Assembly (NCBI GenBank): GCA_023101725.1
Contig: JALJCO010012825.1
Location: 62,001-126,000 of the forward strand
Origin: Atherinomorus stipes
Lineage: Eukaryota > Chordata > Actinopteri > Atheriniformes > Atherinidae
Length of the DNA stretch: 64,000 bases
Direction of reading: 5' to 3'
The position numbers were made by a program, and so were the translations under genes. The notes under the pieces are model-generated. The model was not told the DNA's origin. It saw nothing but the letters and a program-made list of their open reading frames with translations, and searched no databases. Of the stretch, positions 35,659-47,905 are shown in pieces (the first letter of the stretch is position 1; every line of letters starts with the position of its first letter).

Positions 35659-37154
35659 AGTGCCCCTGGCATGAAATTTGCATTTTTTTGAGACTTTTGA
35701 TCATACGTTTTAGTTTCCCCAGCCTACCTGTGTCCCCTAAGGGGTTAAATTATAGATTAGTATGACAACAAACCGACAGCACGGCCTCCAGTTTGTATCA
35801 GAACTGCTCCGTACCTCGGTGTACAAAGGACAACAACAATCTTTTTGTCCCACCCACTGAAAAGCTTGTGGATGGATTTAATTTATGCAGGGAATGTGTC
35901 GACTGATCTAAATAACTAACAGAAAATCTCCCTGCAGCTCCGTCTCCTCCTCAGGAGCTTCAGGTCTGCGTGGTTATAATGGCTTCCAGCCACCATGAAG
36001 AAACACATAGTTTCTAATAAACATTTCTCATCATGTTCGTGTCTAACTCTGAGGGAAACTGATGTTTGTGATGATTCCAGTTTGTAATTCTTCCCTTTGT
36101 GCGCACGTGTTCGGTTGCGCACATTGACTTGGGTTTGCAATCAGGCCTTTATCATCATCATCATCATCTGTACCGCTCCGGTCAGACGAAGACAGATCTA
36201 ACGTGCAGAACTAGTGTAATATATCTTCAGTATTAACTACCTATGCGGGCATGAAAAAGTTCTGCCTTTTTCTGCCAGAAGTGGTGCAGTAATAGTGCAC
36301 TATTACTGCACTATCACTGGCTGAATGATTTGTCCCGCGAATACATCATCATGCATGGTGTCCAAACGTGGTGTGTGGAAACGTCCTTGTTCCGGGCGTT
36401 TATTTATGCTCTGAAACCGTTTCCCCTGGGCACACAGGCGTTTCTCTGTGCGATTGAATTAGCAGACAAGTCGCTGGTAGGTGGCTGGTAAGTGGCTGGC
36501 AGTTGGCAGAAAGGGGAACTTTTTCACGCCTGCATCTGTATTAATTGAATTCGGATCATGGGTGAAAGAAATACTTCAGGGAAACTTGTTGCTCGGAATA
36601 TGATGCTGTTTTCTTCTTGAACTATATTTATACTCGCGTTGCATCTGCGTCTGTGTCAGGTTGGTGACACCGTCACCGCCGTAAGTCCTGTTTTGGTCAG
36701 CAGAGGCTTGATACGAACCTCTTCAAGCCTGATGTGCAGCCGCGTTCAACAGAACACAGCAACTCTTTTTTTACTCAAACATGAGTGTGTGGAGAAGCAC
36801 GTGTCTGCAGCCCTGGAGACCGCAGGTTACTGCTGAGTGTATGGGCGAGCGTCTTCAGGTATCTCCGCATCACTCCGCCTCCTCTCCGTGAGAGCACTGT
36901 GTTTCAGCAGATGAGGCCGTTGGAGACTCACTGACAACAGAAGCACATGGTAACAAGCGTGCCTTCTAGTCCCACCCACCGCACCTTGGTCATTGTACGC
37001 CAGTGCTGACAGTGCTGTAGTGCTAACTAGTAGCGCCTGCTAGTCTATGGCAAGGCTAAATTACGGCGAACAATCCTTTCATACAGCATTAAGGTGCTTA
37101 GAGTCTGACTAAAAAGACACCAAAAGTGGACGGGAATTTCATGCCACTGGCACT
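35659..37154. mobile_element. Family D TTAA element, 1.5 kb, carrying a family C copy
   Basis: TTAA at 35655-35658 and 37155-37158 flank ends AGTGCCCCTGGCATGAAATT and AATTTCATGCCACTGGCACT, inverted with a few mismatches. Removing the nested family C copy leaves about 1.2 kb. The interior has GC-richer patches, a (atc)n tract near 36152 and a 65-codon frame at 36639-36836 without recognisable domains. No transposase. The fragment at 11757 has a related end. Confidence 0.7.
36241..36537 (-). mobile_element. Family C TIR element, copy 2 (inverted)
   Basis: The reverse complement matches 35265-35547 almost base for base, including cgcacagag, ggacgtttccacac, gatgatgtattcgcgggac and the terminal gcgggcatgaaaaagtt. 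It has an extra tandem copy of a ccagccacNtac unit near its right end. The flanking tetranucleotides are not an exact duplication. Confidence 0.8.
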
Positions 37155-37994
37155 TTAATGCTAATAATGTGGACTTAACCTGCAAATTTTTTTTCTTTCA
37201 CACTTAAACACACAAACTAGAAAGTTATTACTCATGCAATGTTAAATATCAAAATATGGCACTGTTGCGGTGAGAAAAACTTATTTTGGAGATGTACAGT
37301 ATGGGCTTTGTGATAGCAGTGACTTGAATCCACCAAAAAAGACTTTATCCTCCTTATTTATGAAGATTTCAATGTTTCAAACCATTGTTAGATGATAGCT
37401 GCAGGATGACCAGGATAATTAATTATCATATTTATTAATTAATTATTACGTAATATTAATTGTGTTAAAGACACCACAAAAAGCTTACTTTACATTTGAT
37501 CTGAACATATCATACCTAACACCTTTTTAAAATGATATAACAATGTAACTTAAGGAAGATTAAGAAGTCCAGCTAGTTTCTCTGTGGGCTTCCAAATCCT
37601 AGGATGGTTCACATGGAGAGCTGACGTCAGAATCACCATCATCAGCCGGGTCGGGAGCTTTTTCAGAGGATGCATTTGTGAAAAATGACAGATTGGTGAT
37701 AAGCTTTGTATTCCAGCCTGAAGCGTGCCCCCCAATACCTTTAATCTGGTCTGTTCCAATCCCTTTCTTTACTGCTCCTGTACTTGCTGTGTCGATTAGC
37801 TGTAGGGAACCTGAACACAGCGTGGACTGTAGACTGATAGAAGCCCCTGACTGGTCTTCACTTGATCTCTATCTTCTGGCACTTTGATCCGAGCATCCTG
37901 GGATGCTGTAATCCGTTCATGTCAAGCAATAATAGATGGTGTCAACTTTTAAGTCTCTCTCAGCAGGAGATTTTTTAAAAAACATTTTCCTCAG
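37155..37994. other. Unassigned, short open frames only
   Basis: Two overlapping 69-codon frames (37550-37759 minus, 37678-37887 plus) have ordinary composition but no recognised domain or flanking splice pattern. AT-rich ttaattaa-containing DNA lies at 37420-37460. Confidence 0.45.
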
Positions 37995-38790
37995 ATGAAT
38001 CAATCAGTCAATCAAAGCTTTATTTATACAGTAAATCGCTTTAACAACCAGAGGCAAACAAAGTGCTGTACAGGTAAATACACAGTAAAAGATAAACAAT
38101 AAAAGATAAAATCATAAAATAGTAATATAATAAAAACAGTAAGTGAGAACAGTAAAATAAACAAAGGCAAGACGACAAATACTAGCGTGATGATGGTGCT
38201 CTCTGGATTTAAAAGCCAAAGTAAAAAGATGAGTCTTTAGAGATTTAAATTGATTTACTGTTCCAGCAGACCGAACAGAAAGAGGGAGACTGTTCCAAAG
38301 TTTTGGGGCTGCAGCTGCAAAGGCTTGGTCTCCACGAGTCACAACAGGTCCGGGGAACTAGTAGTTTTTGATTTTCCAATCTAAGAGCTCTAGAGGAACA
38401 ATGCAAATGTAAGACAGATGCCAGACAGTTTAGAGGGAGTTGCATTACTCCAGTCTACAAAAGTTTAAAACATGAATGACCTTTTCCAGGACATCACACG
38501 GTAGGCCTAAGGCTTGATTCTGCTGATAAGCCTCAGATAGTAAAAGCTGGACTCGACTACTGCACTGACCTGTCTGTCAAATCTAAATTTAAAATAAAAA
38601 ATTAAACCAAGATTTCTAACAAAAGAACAGCCAGGTTCAGGGAGCCCATAGTGCTGCTGCATCCTGTCAGAAGGTCAGTTTTTCTAACAACAACGACCTC
38701 TGTTTTGTTTCCACTCAGGCAGAGGAAGTTAAGATCCAGCCAAAGATGAACTTTAGATTAGATTAACATTATCATTTGAGGAAGTCTTAA
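37995..38790 (-). pseudogene. L2-like LINE relic, C-terminal half of reverse transcriptase
   Basis: Read on the minus strand from about 38775: WILTSSA then NKTEVVVVRK-like residues in another frame, further down LGLPCDVLEKVIHVLNFCRL followed by CNSL, then after a gap GDQAFAAAAPKLWNSLPLSV and FKSLKTHLFTLAF, the conserved C-terminal end of L2-type reverse transcriptases, followed by a 3' untranslated tail ending near aagctttatttatacagta. Part of the segment between CNSL and GDQAF is deleted, and several frameshifts and stops are present. Confidence 0.75.
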
Positions 38791-41269
38791 GTTTAGAAAA
38801 CACTTTCACTTCGTAATTTTTTAGGGTTCCATGTTTTTTAAATGCAAAATATGAATCAATTCTTTCAGAGCTGAATCATACAAAAGTGAAATAACCAGCG
38901 AGTTGACCGTGAAAAATGAATGTATTCGTCCTGATAGTTACAGTTTTCTATGAGACTGAATGTAGTTGTTTTTGAGACCAGCCATTTCTTTGCTAAATAC
39001 ATTTGTCAGGTTCATCAGGTTGATCAACTTGACATTTTACTTTGAATAGTTTCAATGTATACAACAGTGTTGTTCCTCTAAAACAGAAGAAGTCAGTCAG
39101 AGGGTGCAGGCTTCATGGTTTTATTCACAACTGCAAGTTTTAAAGCAGATGTCAAGGCAACTGGAAAGGAAATAGCATTCATCTGATCCAGAAGACTCAC
39201 TTAGTCTGGAGAGAGAGTTTGATAGTCTATAAGAAAGGCTTGTGTAAGGCTAGAATAGCTTATTTTTCATAACTGAAAGAGGAGAATAAGAGCAACCTCA
39301 GATTTCTTTTCAGCTCTGTTGCCAGGCTGACGAAGAGTCATAGTGCCGTTGAACCATGTACAAATTTAACTCTCAGTTGTGATGACTTCATAAATTTCTT
39401 CATAAACAACAGTGTCTCTCTCAGAGAGAAAATCCATGTTATCCTTCCAACTATTGATAATATTTCATCAGGATCAATATCACATCAGGGTCATACTTAA
39501 CATGACAACCAAAGTAGCTCCAAATGCCTGATCTGAATAGTCGAACACAGATCCACTGAGTTTTCAACACACAAAGCTCATTGTCAGAACACAAGTTGAA
39601 AAAATAAATGAAAAACTCTGGATTGTTAGATATTCAATACATAGTGCTCACAGTTCGATATACACCTGTATGGTTTGGTCTGATACAAATACATATATTG
39701 TTGCAGGCTTAATATCTACACATTCCAGCTACTTCTGTGCCACGTAGAAGGGTCTTTTCTACTTTTGGAGAGGTATTAACAAAAAAGAACAAAAATACAA
39801 ATGTTTAAAACCCCCCAAATGTACAAATGCACCCAAATAAGGTGTGAAAGGTGAAACAAGCTAAAGGTGTTAGCAGCAGCTGTAAAGTGGTCAAAAGTCT
39901 TTTAACTTTGTCTCACCAGTGTGTGAAACAAAGTCTTGTAAACTTTCTATGGATCTCTATTTTTGCTTAGTTTAAGGGAAAAACGTGGATAACTCAAACA
40001 CAGTCAGCAAATGCTGCAATGTGCCTTCTTCAGAAGTTCTCCAAAGACAGAGAAGACCAAATGATTGATGTTTTTCATCTTGCATCCAGGGATTATTCTA
40101 TCTGTAGTATTTTGCAGGGATTACATGCATGGGAAATTGGTTCCAACTCTGGGACAGAATTAGTGTCAAATTCAATGTTGAGTAAGGATTTGGCAACAGC
40201 AAAGAGTGAAAGAAGTGTTAAATATTTTATGGTACATGTTGATGTCACTTTGAAAACATGCTGCTGAAGACACGCAGATTAAAGTTTTATTTATTTTCGT
40301 GTCACGCAGCTAATTGCTATGAATATATTAGAACGTCAGATATTGAATAACTTGTACTTCATGATTAATCACTTAACAGCATCTTGAAGCTTCAGTACAT
40401 GTGATGCTCTGCCCTCTAAGCATGTTGCTGATTCACAGGTGCCAAATCCTCTCATGTTGTTTGTCCATCATTTGCAGCAACACATTAGTAACTCAGACTC
40501 ACTGTATCTGCAAAGCATCAAAGACGATAGCCCACAAAGACGTGAGGTCATATTTCACATAAATGCAGACACAGGCCGAGTTAGAATTTTACTTGTCCGC
40601 ATATGCTCAGTCTTATTTTTTTTAGATTTTACTAGAAGGTAACAGTGTACATGCAGAAAAGGACACAGTTGGACCATGGTGGTTTTCTATTTCTGTCCAG
40701 ATGAAAGGAACATAGTGAATCAAGTGTTTTGGGTTCACATTAACATCAGCTGCCAAAAAACTTAAAACTCTAAATTCAGTGCTGCTCTCTGAGGAGAAAG
40801 ATAAACTTTAGACCTGCCAGCCAATCAGCACAACAACAGAGCCTTCTCTTATATACAGCAGTGTCAGCTTAATTCACTGATTGTGCTGATTGTGTTCAGA
40901 AACACTTGTCTTTCTCATTTAGCTGCTGTGTTAAAGTGGGGGTCAGACAGAGTCCACCGAGTTCTGCTTCAGGTGCAACTCTTTAGATACAGCAGGCCAC
41001 TAAGTTGGGATGATGAGGATACGTATATCATTATGACAACTGGGAGCAGGTGTTATGGCAGATACAGTACCCTTTACGATGATGAAAAGCTGAAAACTCA
41101 GTAATCAGCCCTATAATTTCTTTAAGTCAATTTTGTCAGATCACAGGGTTGGATTGTTAGAAGATTTTTATTATTTATTATAAATGCCTCTATTTTGTTT
41201 TTAATTTGCTAAATCCAAAGAAAACATTTCAAACAAACAAACAAAAACCACCAAATTAATTTCTCTAAA
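38791..41269. other. Unassigned, no gene seen
   Basis: A 67-codon frame at 40439-40642 and a 73-codon frame at 40883-41104 lack proper donor sites and known domains. Minus-strand sequence at 39.1-39.5 kb gives interrupted frames that look like old degenerated coding DNA, but I cannot name it. Confidence 0.45.
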
Positions 41270-41274
41270 AACAT

Positions 41275-41345
41275 ATGAAATGAAATGAATGAAATGAAAA
41301 ATACTTTATTTATCACAGAAGGGAAATTCGACAATGTAAAAAGCT
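41275..41345 (-). repeat. Retroposon tail-like sequence (tentative)
   Basis: atactttatttatcacagaa followed by gggaaattcgacaatg resembles the fish LINE tail motif aaattccccgagggataaataaagt read in reverse. It is short and has no coding attachment. Confidence 0.3.
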
Positions 41346-43780
41346 CTTTTTATTTTTATTTTTTTTAACAATATAACATTGATAATAATAATTATTATAA
41401 GTCAGTCAAATGTACTATTAGTAATATGTACATATTAGTAATATGTACTCCATCATGTAGCACACAATACTGTAAATAGCTATTTGAGTGAAAAATAATT
41501 GACAGGCAATTTCAATTGGATCTTTGCATGTAATCAGGGCTGCAGCACAGTGTTGCACCTACTGCAATGGACTAGCTACCATGATATATACTCTGTAGTT
41601 GAGAAAGTGTTGCAACACGGTCAGAAAATGTCTGATATCAAGTTGTCATTCAACTGTCTTCATGTAAAACCTTGTAATTAGAGAAAAAGGTATTGTGTTT
41701 GTGACAACCTAAGACTTTGTAGCTTGATAGTTTGTCTATAAGATGTTTTATATGTAACAAGATGTAAGATTTATCAAATCAACCATTAATGTTTCTTATT
41801 TTTAATTGGTTTATCCCCATGAACATTAACTGTCACAGTATTACAACCATTGTGTCGAGTGTTTAGTTTTTCATGGTGAGAGCTTCTTAACAGTTTTCAC
41901 AGCACAGATGAGTTTATAGGGATTAATTAACTGCTGGAATTCAACTGGAAAGCAAAATGACCTTTGAACACAATTTGCAATGATATACAGCTTTTTTTTT
42001 CCAAGTGTGGGAGAAGCTGCCGCACATATCAGATTCAAAAGGCAGATTTTTTTTTTTACTCAAAACCATTTTCTTTCATTCTTATGACCAATCTGTATTG
42101 AAAAATGAAGACTGAGAGCGTACTTTTCCAGCACAGCCGAGACATCAAATCAAATAAAATAAAATCAAATTCATATAGCACTTTTCATGCCATTGGGCAG
42201 CATTAAGTGTTTTACACAATAACAGCAATATCAAATTAAAATAATTTTAACTTTAAAGTTAAATATCAAAAATAAAAAGTTAAAGTTAAAAATAAGCCTT
42301 CACAAACCCACGTATATAACCAAACGGCACGCCTGAAAGACATTTCTCAGTAATTCTTAGAGTGTCTGGCGTCGTTGTTTTCTTTCTGACCCAGTCAGAC
42401 AGGTCAAACGTGTGGGCTGAGTCCCCAATGACTGCTGACACACTTAGTGCTTTGAATTATTTAAGACTAGGGCCAGGATGATGCAGCAGCGCCATATCTT
42501 AAAAACGGTGGATCAGAGTCTTGTTGTGGGCTTGATGCACATAAAAGATACTCTTCTTCTCATGTTACAGTCTGATGGTTTTACACAAATCCAATCTGAC
42601 AAGGATCTCAAGGGTTTTGCATTGAGAAGTAACTGTGGTCTATTACCTTAGGTTAACCAAGGCCAGATCATCTTCACTTCAAGATGCGCTTATTATGTAT
42701 GAGACTCGATGTTGTCCCAAGACTGCAGAAGATTTGGGCTTGTAATGATACCTATGGTATGCAGAAGTAAATAAAACATTACAGTAAACTTTTGGACTAA
42801 AATATTTTAAACTGCAAGGTCAAGCAACCAAGTGATATTCCACTTAAAGGGATGTTTCAGGGAAATAAAGGTTTATCTGAAGGAGCATTACAGATTGGAC
42901 TTTAAATAAAGTATAGTGTTGTAAGCTGAAAATATAGCATACCAAACTGCATCAACCCTGTATCTTTGTTGGTGTATCTTGGTGTCACCCTTTCTTTGTG
43001 TGTCCAGCAGTAGGTGATGTAAGCCTGTCACACCTGAGTTTCCACACTGTAGCTCACTGAATGCAGCTGGAACAAAAGGGAAACTGAAGCTCACATCAGC
43101 TCCACAGTGCAGACCCACACAGGGAGAAGTTTTTGTTGGTCAATTTTAATGCAATCACGTAGGTGGGGAGAAAACATATTTAGTTTTTAACCTGAGATTT
43201 TATATATCAGATACAGTAATTAGCACAATAGTTCAAAGTATTTGGTAGAGGGATTTTTCACTCAGAAGGATCTTGTCAAATTCATCCTCTGACCACTGTG
43301 ATTTTCTTGATCCACCAGTTGGACGATTCAAGATAATCTCAGAGGACATTGCTGTCTTGTTCAAATGTAAGACAGATTACAGGTTGTGGGGTGGAGGGGT
43401 GGATAACATTGGTTTTTATTTTTGGTTATGTTTGTTTTGAATGATTCAGTATTTCCTGATCTTTTTTTTTTTTTTTAATATTATTAGTTTAATTTGCTCA
43501 TTCTATACAGGTATATGCTTTGATTGGATTGATTTCACACTAAGGTCTTTAACGATATTATGTTACCTCAAGATAAGGTTGGAAATAAACTAATGATGTG
43601 AATTTATGATGATTTTGTTTGATTTTTATACTAATCCATGTGTACCAGTTTTATAACCATATTACATACAGTATAACTGATGCTAGAATCAGCTGTAAAA
43701 TGTGGAATTTTCTCATATTTGGCCTCCCTGCCAGTTAAAGACTTTTAGTAGTAGTAGTAGTAAACATTCATTGTTATTGT
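41346..43780. other. Unassigned, with an L2-tail-like patch at 42.16 kb
   Basis: ttcatatagcacttttcatg followed by gtgttttacacaataa (42169-42225) resembles a LINE 3' tail read on the minus strand, preceded by aaataaaataaaatc. Nothing else is recognised; a (tag)n run is at about 43748. Confidence 0.4.
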
Positions 43781-43784
43781 AACA

Positions 43785-44115
43785 TATACCGTGAAACCGC
43801 TGCAACATTTTCTGCTGCTTGTTTGGATTCTTGATCATCCAGCTCATGGTGTTTTTGAATTTAAATAACTGGTCTCTTGAAAACATTTTGCCTCTCATCC
43901 AAAAGGATACTTCAGCTCTAAACTGAATAGTGAGGAGATCCATGCTTATAAGGCAGAGACTTCAGAGCTAGTAAATGTTGACATAGTTTAATATAGGTTG
44001 TTTGATTGTTCCTTGTTTCATTAATCATCCATAAAATAGCATTTCCATTAGTAGCTGACACTTCTGTAGTAATTGCTCTTCTCAGTGTTTTTTTTTTCAA
44101 CTTCTCCAGCCGCAT
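43785..44115 (-). pseudogene. Retroelement 3' relic, possibly Penelope-like
   Basis: Minus-strand reading gives NAILWMINETRNNQTTYIKL, SLPYKHGSPHYSV and, in the adjoining frame, EVSFWMRGKMFSRDQLFKFK then MSWMIKNPNKQQ. The DNA phrase tggatgagaggcaaaa recurs very widely in fish genomes, in my recollection downstream of Penelope-like elements carrying a GIY-YIG endonuclease. The endonuclease itself is not present here, so the assignment is tentative. Confidence 0.35.
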
Positions 44116-45105
44116 TAGTCTATGATGTTAAAATTTAGTCAGGATGTTATAAAAGTTGCTCAGGTATGACATGAAAAATGTCTTTTTAAAAAGAAGAAAT
44201 AGCACAACACATTTGGAAGAGTCAATTAACATGATGAATAGATAAATAGAGATAAGAGCTAAACAAAGACGAAAGCACCCAGGTACAAAGCCACCAACCC
44301 GAGCCTGTGGTTACAAGCCAGAGTGGGACTAATTGAATTTGTCACTCTACCTCGTTCCCATCGTGTTCTGACGAGTTGCTGTGAAGTGATGACAGCCAGT
44401 CCATTAAAAACTGTTTTTTAAAAGGCAATCATTTCTTCAAAGAGACATCAGCGTTTGTGTCGCATAATGGCAGCAATAATGAGAATTTCCTCCATAAGAA
44501 TCTTCTGTTGCTGGAGAGATGAAAACAGAACAGTTTTTTAATCATGTAAACTGAATGGTAACGCTTGTGATCTGAATCAGATGGTATTTTGCATCATAAA
44601 GCATTTAAGATCTGAACTAAGCAATGTGCAGCTTTGTTATCAATGTCCTCTTTGGAGTGAAGATCACTATCTTTGTGTATTTCATTCTTGATTTACAATT
44701 TTACCAACACATTTATTTTCTTCATCCCAAACATGCAAATGTTAGCTCATGCTGCATCATTACTTGAATATTTTCATGATGTAACCAATCACACATAGGG
44801 CAAATCTTACTGTAGTGTATTAATCCAGGGGTTGATTAAATGAGCACTACTGTGAACTACTGAGCTGAATCTCACTTTGTGGAGAAATTTAGCTTGGTCT
44901 GGGATCACCTTTACTACAACTGCAAAATTCATTATTAGCTGTCATGATCTGCCAGTTTTATTCATATTCTATTGCAGTCAGTTTTAGTTTCTAGTCTTCT
45001 GTCATTTTTCAGTCCTGTCTCATTTCTAGTTTTTTTTTTTTAGTATTTTAGTATTTTTGTCTCTTTGTGTAGTCTGTTTGCTTTACTTCTCATTCCCTGC
45101 TTCCG
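44116..45105. other. Unassigned, no gene seen
   Basis: No repeat or coding signature recognised over about 1 kb. Confidence 0.5.
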
Positions 45106-45109
45106 GTCA

Positions 45110-45420
45110 CACCTGCTTCCCATTTTCAACAATAAAATCACATAATGGAAGTAAAATCTGAGCAGGAGTTTGGTTTAAAATATCAATAAAATTTTCAGCC
45201 ACCTCAGGAGTAATATATCGTTTCTTCAAAGTTCTCACCAGGGCCTCCTGTTGGCTGAAATTTGTGAAGTTAAAAAAAAGAAAGAAAAAAAAAGCACAGT
45301 AGTGGTCTGACACAGCCAGGTCACCATCCAGGTTAAACCCACACCAGAGGACAGGCCAATTATGACCAGGTCTAAGGTGTGTCCTCTGCTGTGAATAGGC
45401 TGTGTTACATGCTGTAAAGG
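45110..45420 (-). pseudogene. L2-like LINE fragment: endonuclease end and linker
   Basis: On the minus strand HSRGHTLDLVI-like residues are followed, with a frameshift, by DGDLAVSDHYCAFF, the conserved end of the apurinic-type endonuclease (the SDHxxVF motif), then by ALVRTLKKRYITPEVAENFI and ILLPLCDFIVENGK, the linker before the reverse transcriptase. The poly-pyrimidine stretch inside is a T-run expansion in the frame, not a splice acceptor. No reverse transcriptase follows: the fragment stops near 45110. Confidence 0.7.
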
Positions 45421-45781
45421 TTACTTAATACAATACATATTTCTTGGCATGTTCTTGAAGTCTGATGTTGGAGCACATCTAATCTGGACAATGGGAACAT
45501 TGTATTATGCACGGGGGACTGACAGTTTTAATCATCTTATGGATAAGACATCAACATCAACTAAATGTAGAATAAACACAAATGAGGTAGACTTTTATTA
45601 ACACAACACATATAATTATATATGGAGTGAAGATTCCATCTTCTTGATTCCTAAAGGGTAAAATAATTACTTCATAGAAAAAGAATAACTCAGTAATTTT
45701 TCATCATTGATTAAAAAGGGATAAACGCTGATAAATGAATTAGTCCTCATAGCTCCCTAAGACAAAGTTACGTTAAGCTTC
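45421..45781. other. Unassigned spacer
   Basis: AT-rich spacer between the L2 fragment and the family B element; nothing recognised. Confidence 0.45.
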
Positions 45782-45785
45782 TTAA

Positions 45786-46469
45786 AGATAGAGTCCTAAG
45801 TTTCCCCTCTGAAAATAAACATAGACTTATGCACGTGAAATCCGTCTCAAACCGCGCCTTTGGGCCTTTACTCCCGTGCAGTGGTGAGTTTGAATGCAAC
45901 TCCCTCTCCCCCTGTTTGTAATTCGCTCTTTCGCTTTGTTAGGGTCTGGTCGGGATGTTTCTAGGTGGAGATTTCTGTTTATATCGCCAGCCAATGACAG
46001 AGCTAAGGAAAAAATAAAAAGAAAGAAAAATGGTGGATGCACCGAAAAAAGGTAAGAACTTTAGATTGAGTATGAATCCACCGTTTTAGCTGCACCAAAG
46101 GAAATAGTACGGCCTGTAATTCACTCTTTAGCTTTGTTTTGTCGTGTTCGGGACATTTCTGGGTGGAGATTTCTGTTTATATCGCCAGCCAATGACAGAG
46201 CCAAGGGCATGACGCTGTGTGGGAATAGGCTCATGATTGGAGCAGATGCCAGTCACTCGAGGTAAGAAAGGAAAGAACTTTAGATAATGCAAGTTGGAAA
46301 ACCAAGGCTGATATTAGTTTGGCGTCTACCCGCTTCTGAGCTCTGAAGGAGAGGCTTGAAGCTGAATAGGCTGAAGAACGAGGCGGCCAATAGCCTGAGA
46401 GGGAGGGGCGCTCAGTTTGAATACTGTTGTTTGCAAACAGAAATGGTGGGAGGATTTAGGACTCTACCT
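45786..46469 (+). mobile_element. Family B TTAA element, copy 2, internally duplicated
   Basis: The 684-bp unit lies between TTAA at 45782-45785 and 46470-46473, with ends AGATAGAGTCC and GGACTCTACCT. Compared with 29130-29666, the segment containing tggagatttctgtttatatc and gccagccaatgacagagc occurs twice (about 45917-46019 and 46111-46204), joined at 46066 by gagtatgaatccaccg, which also starts the copy at 59.82 kb. The first half keeps atggtggatgcaccgaaaaa followed by |gtaaga at 46052: an ATG, seven codons and a splice-donor pattern. Confidence 0.75.
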
Positions 46470-46473
46470 TTAA

Positions 46474-46632
46474 AGGCAGAGACACATCGGGCCAATTTTC
46501 GGCCATCTGGTGTCGTCGTGGAGTCTTCTGAAGTCTGGGTCGTGAGTCAGTTTGGTGTGTTCTGTGTCGTCGGCCATGTGCAGCCGTCGCCAATACCGTC
46601 GGCGTTCTTTTCAGCCGATTGAACATGTGTAA
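46474..46632. repeat. CpG-rich stretch, probably mobile-element DNA
   Basis: Contains catcgggccaattttcggcc, gtcgtcggccatgtgcagcc and gtcggcgttcttttcagccg, i.e. repeated cggcc/ccgac motifs. It lies between a TTAA element and a local duplication. It may be another non-autonomous element; ends were not found. Confidence 0.35.
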
Positions 46633-47140
46633 TGGCCTGTAAATATTATTTAAAAATGAAAAGTTGCATTTTTCTTTCATGGTGTCAGCAAAAAATAAAT
46701 GTGTTTTAAAATGTTATCCCTTTAAATTCCACTTTGCATACACAACGCTCCAACTTAAAAAAACTGAAAATGAGGTTGAAATAAATATGATCAATGCAAA
46801 ATAAAAAATAAAAATTTCCGGGATTATCAGAGCCCTGGAGTATTTAAAAAAGGTATAAAAATATTTTTTGTTGCATCTTTACTTTTTGTGCTACAGTTTT
46901 TTCTTTTTAAAGTTACATTGAGCTTCTCAAGGGCACGGATTGGCCGATGTCAATTAGTAGCCTGTAAATGTTATCTAAAAATTAAAAGTTGCATATTAAT
47001 TTCATGGCTGTCATCACTGATTTCTGGCCAAACCATCGATACCAAAATAATCAAAGAGTTTCAAAATTTTAACCCTTTAAGTTCCAGTTTGTACACACAA
47101 TTTTCCCACTGCCTAAAAGTGAAAAGTGGGTTGAATGGCC
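46633..47140 (+). repeat. Diverged direct duplication, period about 330 bp
   Basis: cctgtaaatattatttaaaa, aaagttgcat, tttcatgg, gtca and ccctttaaattccactttgc (from 46637) recur in the same order from 46963 as cctgtaaatgttatctaaaa, aaagttgcat, tttcatgg, gtca and ccctttaagttccagtttgt. Identity is moderate, so the duplication is old. Confidence 0.6.
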
Positions 47141-47544
47141 ACAAAATAACCTGTAGGAGGCAGGCCATTATTAGATATGCAAAGCATTAGACCTTTCAAA
47201 AACTCGAAAATGCTGAACAAAGCCAATAAAGTAAAAAAAAATCTTTTTTCTTCTTTCATGTGAGGTTATTTGAGAAAAGGGTGTTTTCAAGTATTTTGAT
47301 CAGTCAGATCAGATCCATAAAAGACAGCTAATTATTTAGGTCAGTCTTTTTGTGCATTTTCTCTTCAAAGAACTTCTCACTGAGCTTTTTTAATTGTGGT
47401 TGCTATAGGCTTATGTCATAGAGTCAACTATAATGGGTCTAACAAAAACGGCGCATGACACTTGGCTTATTTTATTTGTTGTTGTGTTTTTATCTAAGTC
47501 AGCTGGATTGATCACTGTATAAAACTGCTAGTCAGTCACAACTC
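47141..47544. other. Unassigned spacer
   Basis: No signature recognised. Confidence 0.45.
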
Positions 47545-47905
47545 TTTAGTGTTATTTTTGAGATGAGGGATTTGTGATAGTGTAATACCTAAGGGGGGAG
47601 GAGCTCGGTGGGTTTATGGAAGCCTTCTGAGGAGAGAGCTGAGAGGGAAGCTTGGATTGTGAGAAGAACAGAGAGAAGCTGGGTGTAGGTTTGGATGCTG
47701 AACTACTGCCAGCGATCTTTAACAGAGACTGGTATTGGAGCCTGTTGTAAATGTAAATATTTTCCCATAGAAAAATCTTTTGTGGCACGTTACACATTGG
47801 GGAAACATCGAACACAATAAAAACCCCACCAATCAACAAAGCAGTGTAGACTGTTTGTATGGCGATGACGCATGAACCCTGTCCTCTGAAGGTAGAGGGT
47901 GTAGA
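47545..47905 (+). repeat. LTR-like stretch (tentative solo LTR)
   Basis: The run from tgtgatagtgtaatacc through ttgtggcacgttacacattg, caataaaaaccccaccaatc and ctgtcctctgaaggtagagg has the style of a fish retroviral-type LTR R/U5 region with its polyadenylation signal near 47816. No primer-binding site, gag/pol relic or target duplication was found. The 118-codon minus-strand frame has no known domain. Confidence 0.25.

Noticed and set aside
40439..40642. Cadherin-like reading (FHINADTGRV) in a 67-codon frame
   Set aside because: The match is a few residues, there is no LDRE-type motif, and no proper donor follows the frame.
45240..45313. Minus-strand splice acceptor before an open frame
   Set aside because: The pyrimidine run is a T expansion inside an L2 LINE reading frame; the frame on both sides belongs to the LINE.
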